DNA of 64,000 nucleotides. It comes from Rhynchopus euleeides. Lineage: Eukaryota > Euglenozoa > Diplonemea > Diplonemida > Diplonemidae. The notes beneath the pieces were generated by a model. That model saw only the letters and a list, made by a program, of their open reading frames with translations, did no database searches and was not told where the DNA came from. Shown one piece after another: positions 62,864-64,000 of this stretch. Position 1 is the stretch's first letter, and each line of letters opens with the position of its first letter. The DNA is taken from positions 2,418,569 through 2,482,568 of the forward strand of contig OY723249.1 in NCBI GenBank assembly GCA_963210315.1, written 5' to 3'. The translations under genes and the position numbers were made by a program.

Positions 62864-64000
62864 ATGTCGCAGTTTCCTGAACTGTGCAGCCAACCTGGTG
62901 TGTCGCCACCGCGTGGAGGGGCGATGGCCTTTCATGAGCTGCAGAGTGAGCTGGAGCTTGAGAGGCAAGCCCACCGAGCGACAGAAGATATGTACAACAA
63001 GGCGCTACGCGACATCGACGATCTGAACAAAGAGCTGTTGCGGGTCAACACTGTGTGGGGCGAGGAAGTGAAGCGCGAGGCTGCAGAGCTGCGCGAGTGC
63101 CGTGTCGATGTGGAGGTGCTGCTGCGTGAGAAGGAGACAAACGAGCTCACCATACGTGACCTCGAGGAGCGACTGCAAGAGGCGGACTCCGATTTGACAG
63201 AGACACACAAGCGTCTCACTGAGGCCGTTGTGACTGCCACCAGTGCTGCCTCAAAGATCGACACCTCTGAACAAGCGATAGCACGGCTCCGAGACCTCGT
63301 CGCCCAGCTGGAAGATGATGTCTCGCGCGTGCGCCACGTGAAGGACAATGAAATCGAGAGCTATCAACTCGACCTCGAAGCCATGAAGGTAGAGTGCTCG
63401 AGCCTGGCAGATCGGCTGCGGGAGTCCGAAAGCGCGCGACTGGATCAGAGCAAATACATCGAAGAAGTCGCACGGCTCGAGATTGAGGTGTGTTGTGCAG
63501 ATGATGCTCGAGACCGCAACCCGTGCAGTCATCCTCCAGTGCCTCCCACCACCCCAACCACCCACACAGATACAAGGCTACAAACGCACCCACATCCAGA
63601 GGCGCATCACCCCGAGCCCTGTGCCTACCCGTGGCGATTCCCCCCAAGCCCATGTGGCCACAGCACAGGCCTCAACACAGACAAGCCCGCAGGTGATAAC
63701 GCCCTGTGGTGCGAACACACCGCTTCAACCGCCTTCACACCCGCCGCCCCGCCGCCCCAAGGAGGTACCGGACGACCCTCTGGAGGGCGAGATACGGCTG
63801 CTGCGTCAACGTACACAGCAGCTTACTGCGCAGACAACAACGCAGCAGCAGCAGCAGCATAAGGCTGGGTATGCCGGTGATGAGCCTGACATGTTCGCAC
63901 GACTGTCCGTCATGGCAAAGGAGTGCATCGCTGCTGTGGACGGGCTGACACACCAGCAGGGCGTGCTGTCCCAGCGGCTGGCGTCAGTCACAGGGTGCAT
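62864..64000 (+). CDS. Coiled-coil protein (3' partial)
   Basis: Exons 62864-63487 and 63570-64000, running off the window; about 351 residues are visible. ATG 62864 follows a CAG by 4 nt; an in-frame ATG at 62852 adds four residues. Residues ~25-205 form a long charged heptad coiled coil (ELQSELELERQAHRATEDMY ... RLRESESARLDQSKYIEEV). After a GTGTGT...CACACAG intron (82 nt, the only non-GTATG donor in the set) comes a Pro/Thr/Gln-rich linker, then another helical stretch (EGEIRLLRQRTQQLTAQ) with a QQQQQ run and further helix. Reading through the intron gives a false tail ending at 63862. Cytoskeletal or basal-body roles are common for such proteins, but nothing here fixes the function. Confidence 0.7.

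Noticed and set aside
63488-63500. 13-nt intron GTGTGTTGTGCAG
   Set aside because: It would give the same frame but is too short for splicing; the acceptor at 63569 gives an 82-nt intron in phase.
63501-63862. Read-through tail of the coiled-coil ORF ending at 63862
   Set aside because: The His/Pro/Thr-rich tail is intron plus wrong frame. Splicing 63488-63569 restores a helical, Gln-rich frame open to the window end.

Overview
The window is nuclear DNA from a microbial eukaryote (protist). The genes have spliceosomal introns, long non-coding tracts and G/C-rich third codon positions. I can support 15 protein genes and all 15 lie on the + strand. I reconstructed 25 cis-introns (42-298 nt): 24 begin GTATG, 24 end CAG (one ends TAG), and every junction keeps frame. 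Every gene whose start lies in the window also has a CAG 4-90 nt upstream of its ATG, usually after a pyrimidine- or CA-rich run, and in most cases I see no GTATG donor upstream. One-way gene order plus orphan acceptors suggests spliced-leader trans-splicing, so Euglenozoa (for example diplonemids) or dinoflagellate/perkinsid relatives are possible. This is inference and I cannot name the species.

Layout. 1-8.8 kb: an ESF1-like rRNA-processing protein (5' end missing), a TRM7/FTSJ1 tRNA 2'-O-methyltransferase, and a very large membrane receptor ending in a degenerate class III cyclase domain, with a frame break. 9.5-13.5 kb: two paralogous C-type-lectin-like membrane proteins separated by an 869-bp TA-flanked element with an 89-bp-arm hairpin. 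13.5-18 kb: non-coding DNA with an 865-bp TIR element. 18-25.7 kb: two neighbouring RRM proteins and an eight-exon phosphoribosylformylglycinamidine synthase. 25.7-28.5 kb: non-coding DNA with a second, inverted copy of the TIR element. 28.5-31.6 kb: a surface protein with a Gly/Pro/Gln repeat stalk and Cys-rich WCC repeats.

31.6-46.5 kb is a nest of mobile and repetitive DNA. It holds TA-flanked TIR elements, one of which carries a retrozyme-like element: two ~358-bp direct repeats, each with a complete type III hammerhead ribozyme. Beyond it is an 8-kb nested block with about 3.5 kb plus 0.75 kb of a 41-bp minisatellite inside a TTA-flanked TIR element, and a Tc1/mariner-like MITE.

46.5-64 kb: an organellar-looking DEAD-box-type helicase with DEAL in motif II, a serine/threonine dehydratase, a sodium:solute symporter-family transporter, a secreted fungal-type alpha-amylase, a DUF676-type putative lipase lacking its nucleophile serine, and a coiled-coil protein cut by the window end. 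The genes are mixed housekeeping and surface functions, with no evident shared pathway. The most unusual item is the retrozyme-like element at 33.1-34.3 kb.
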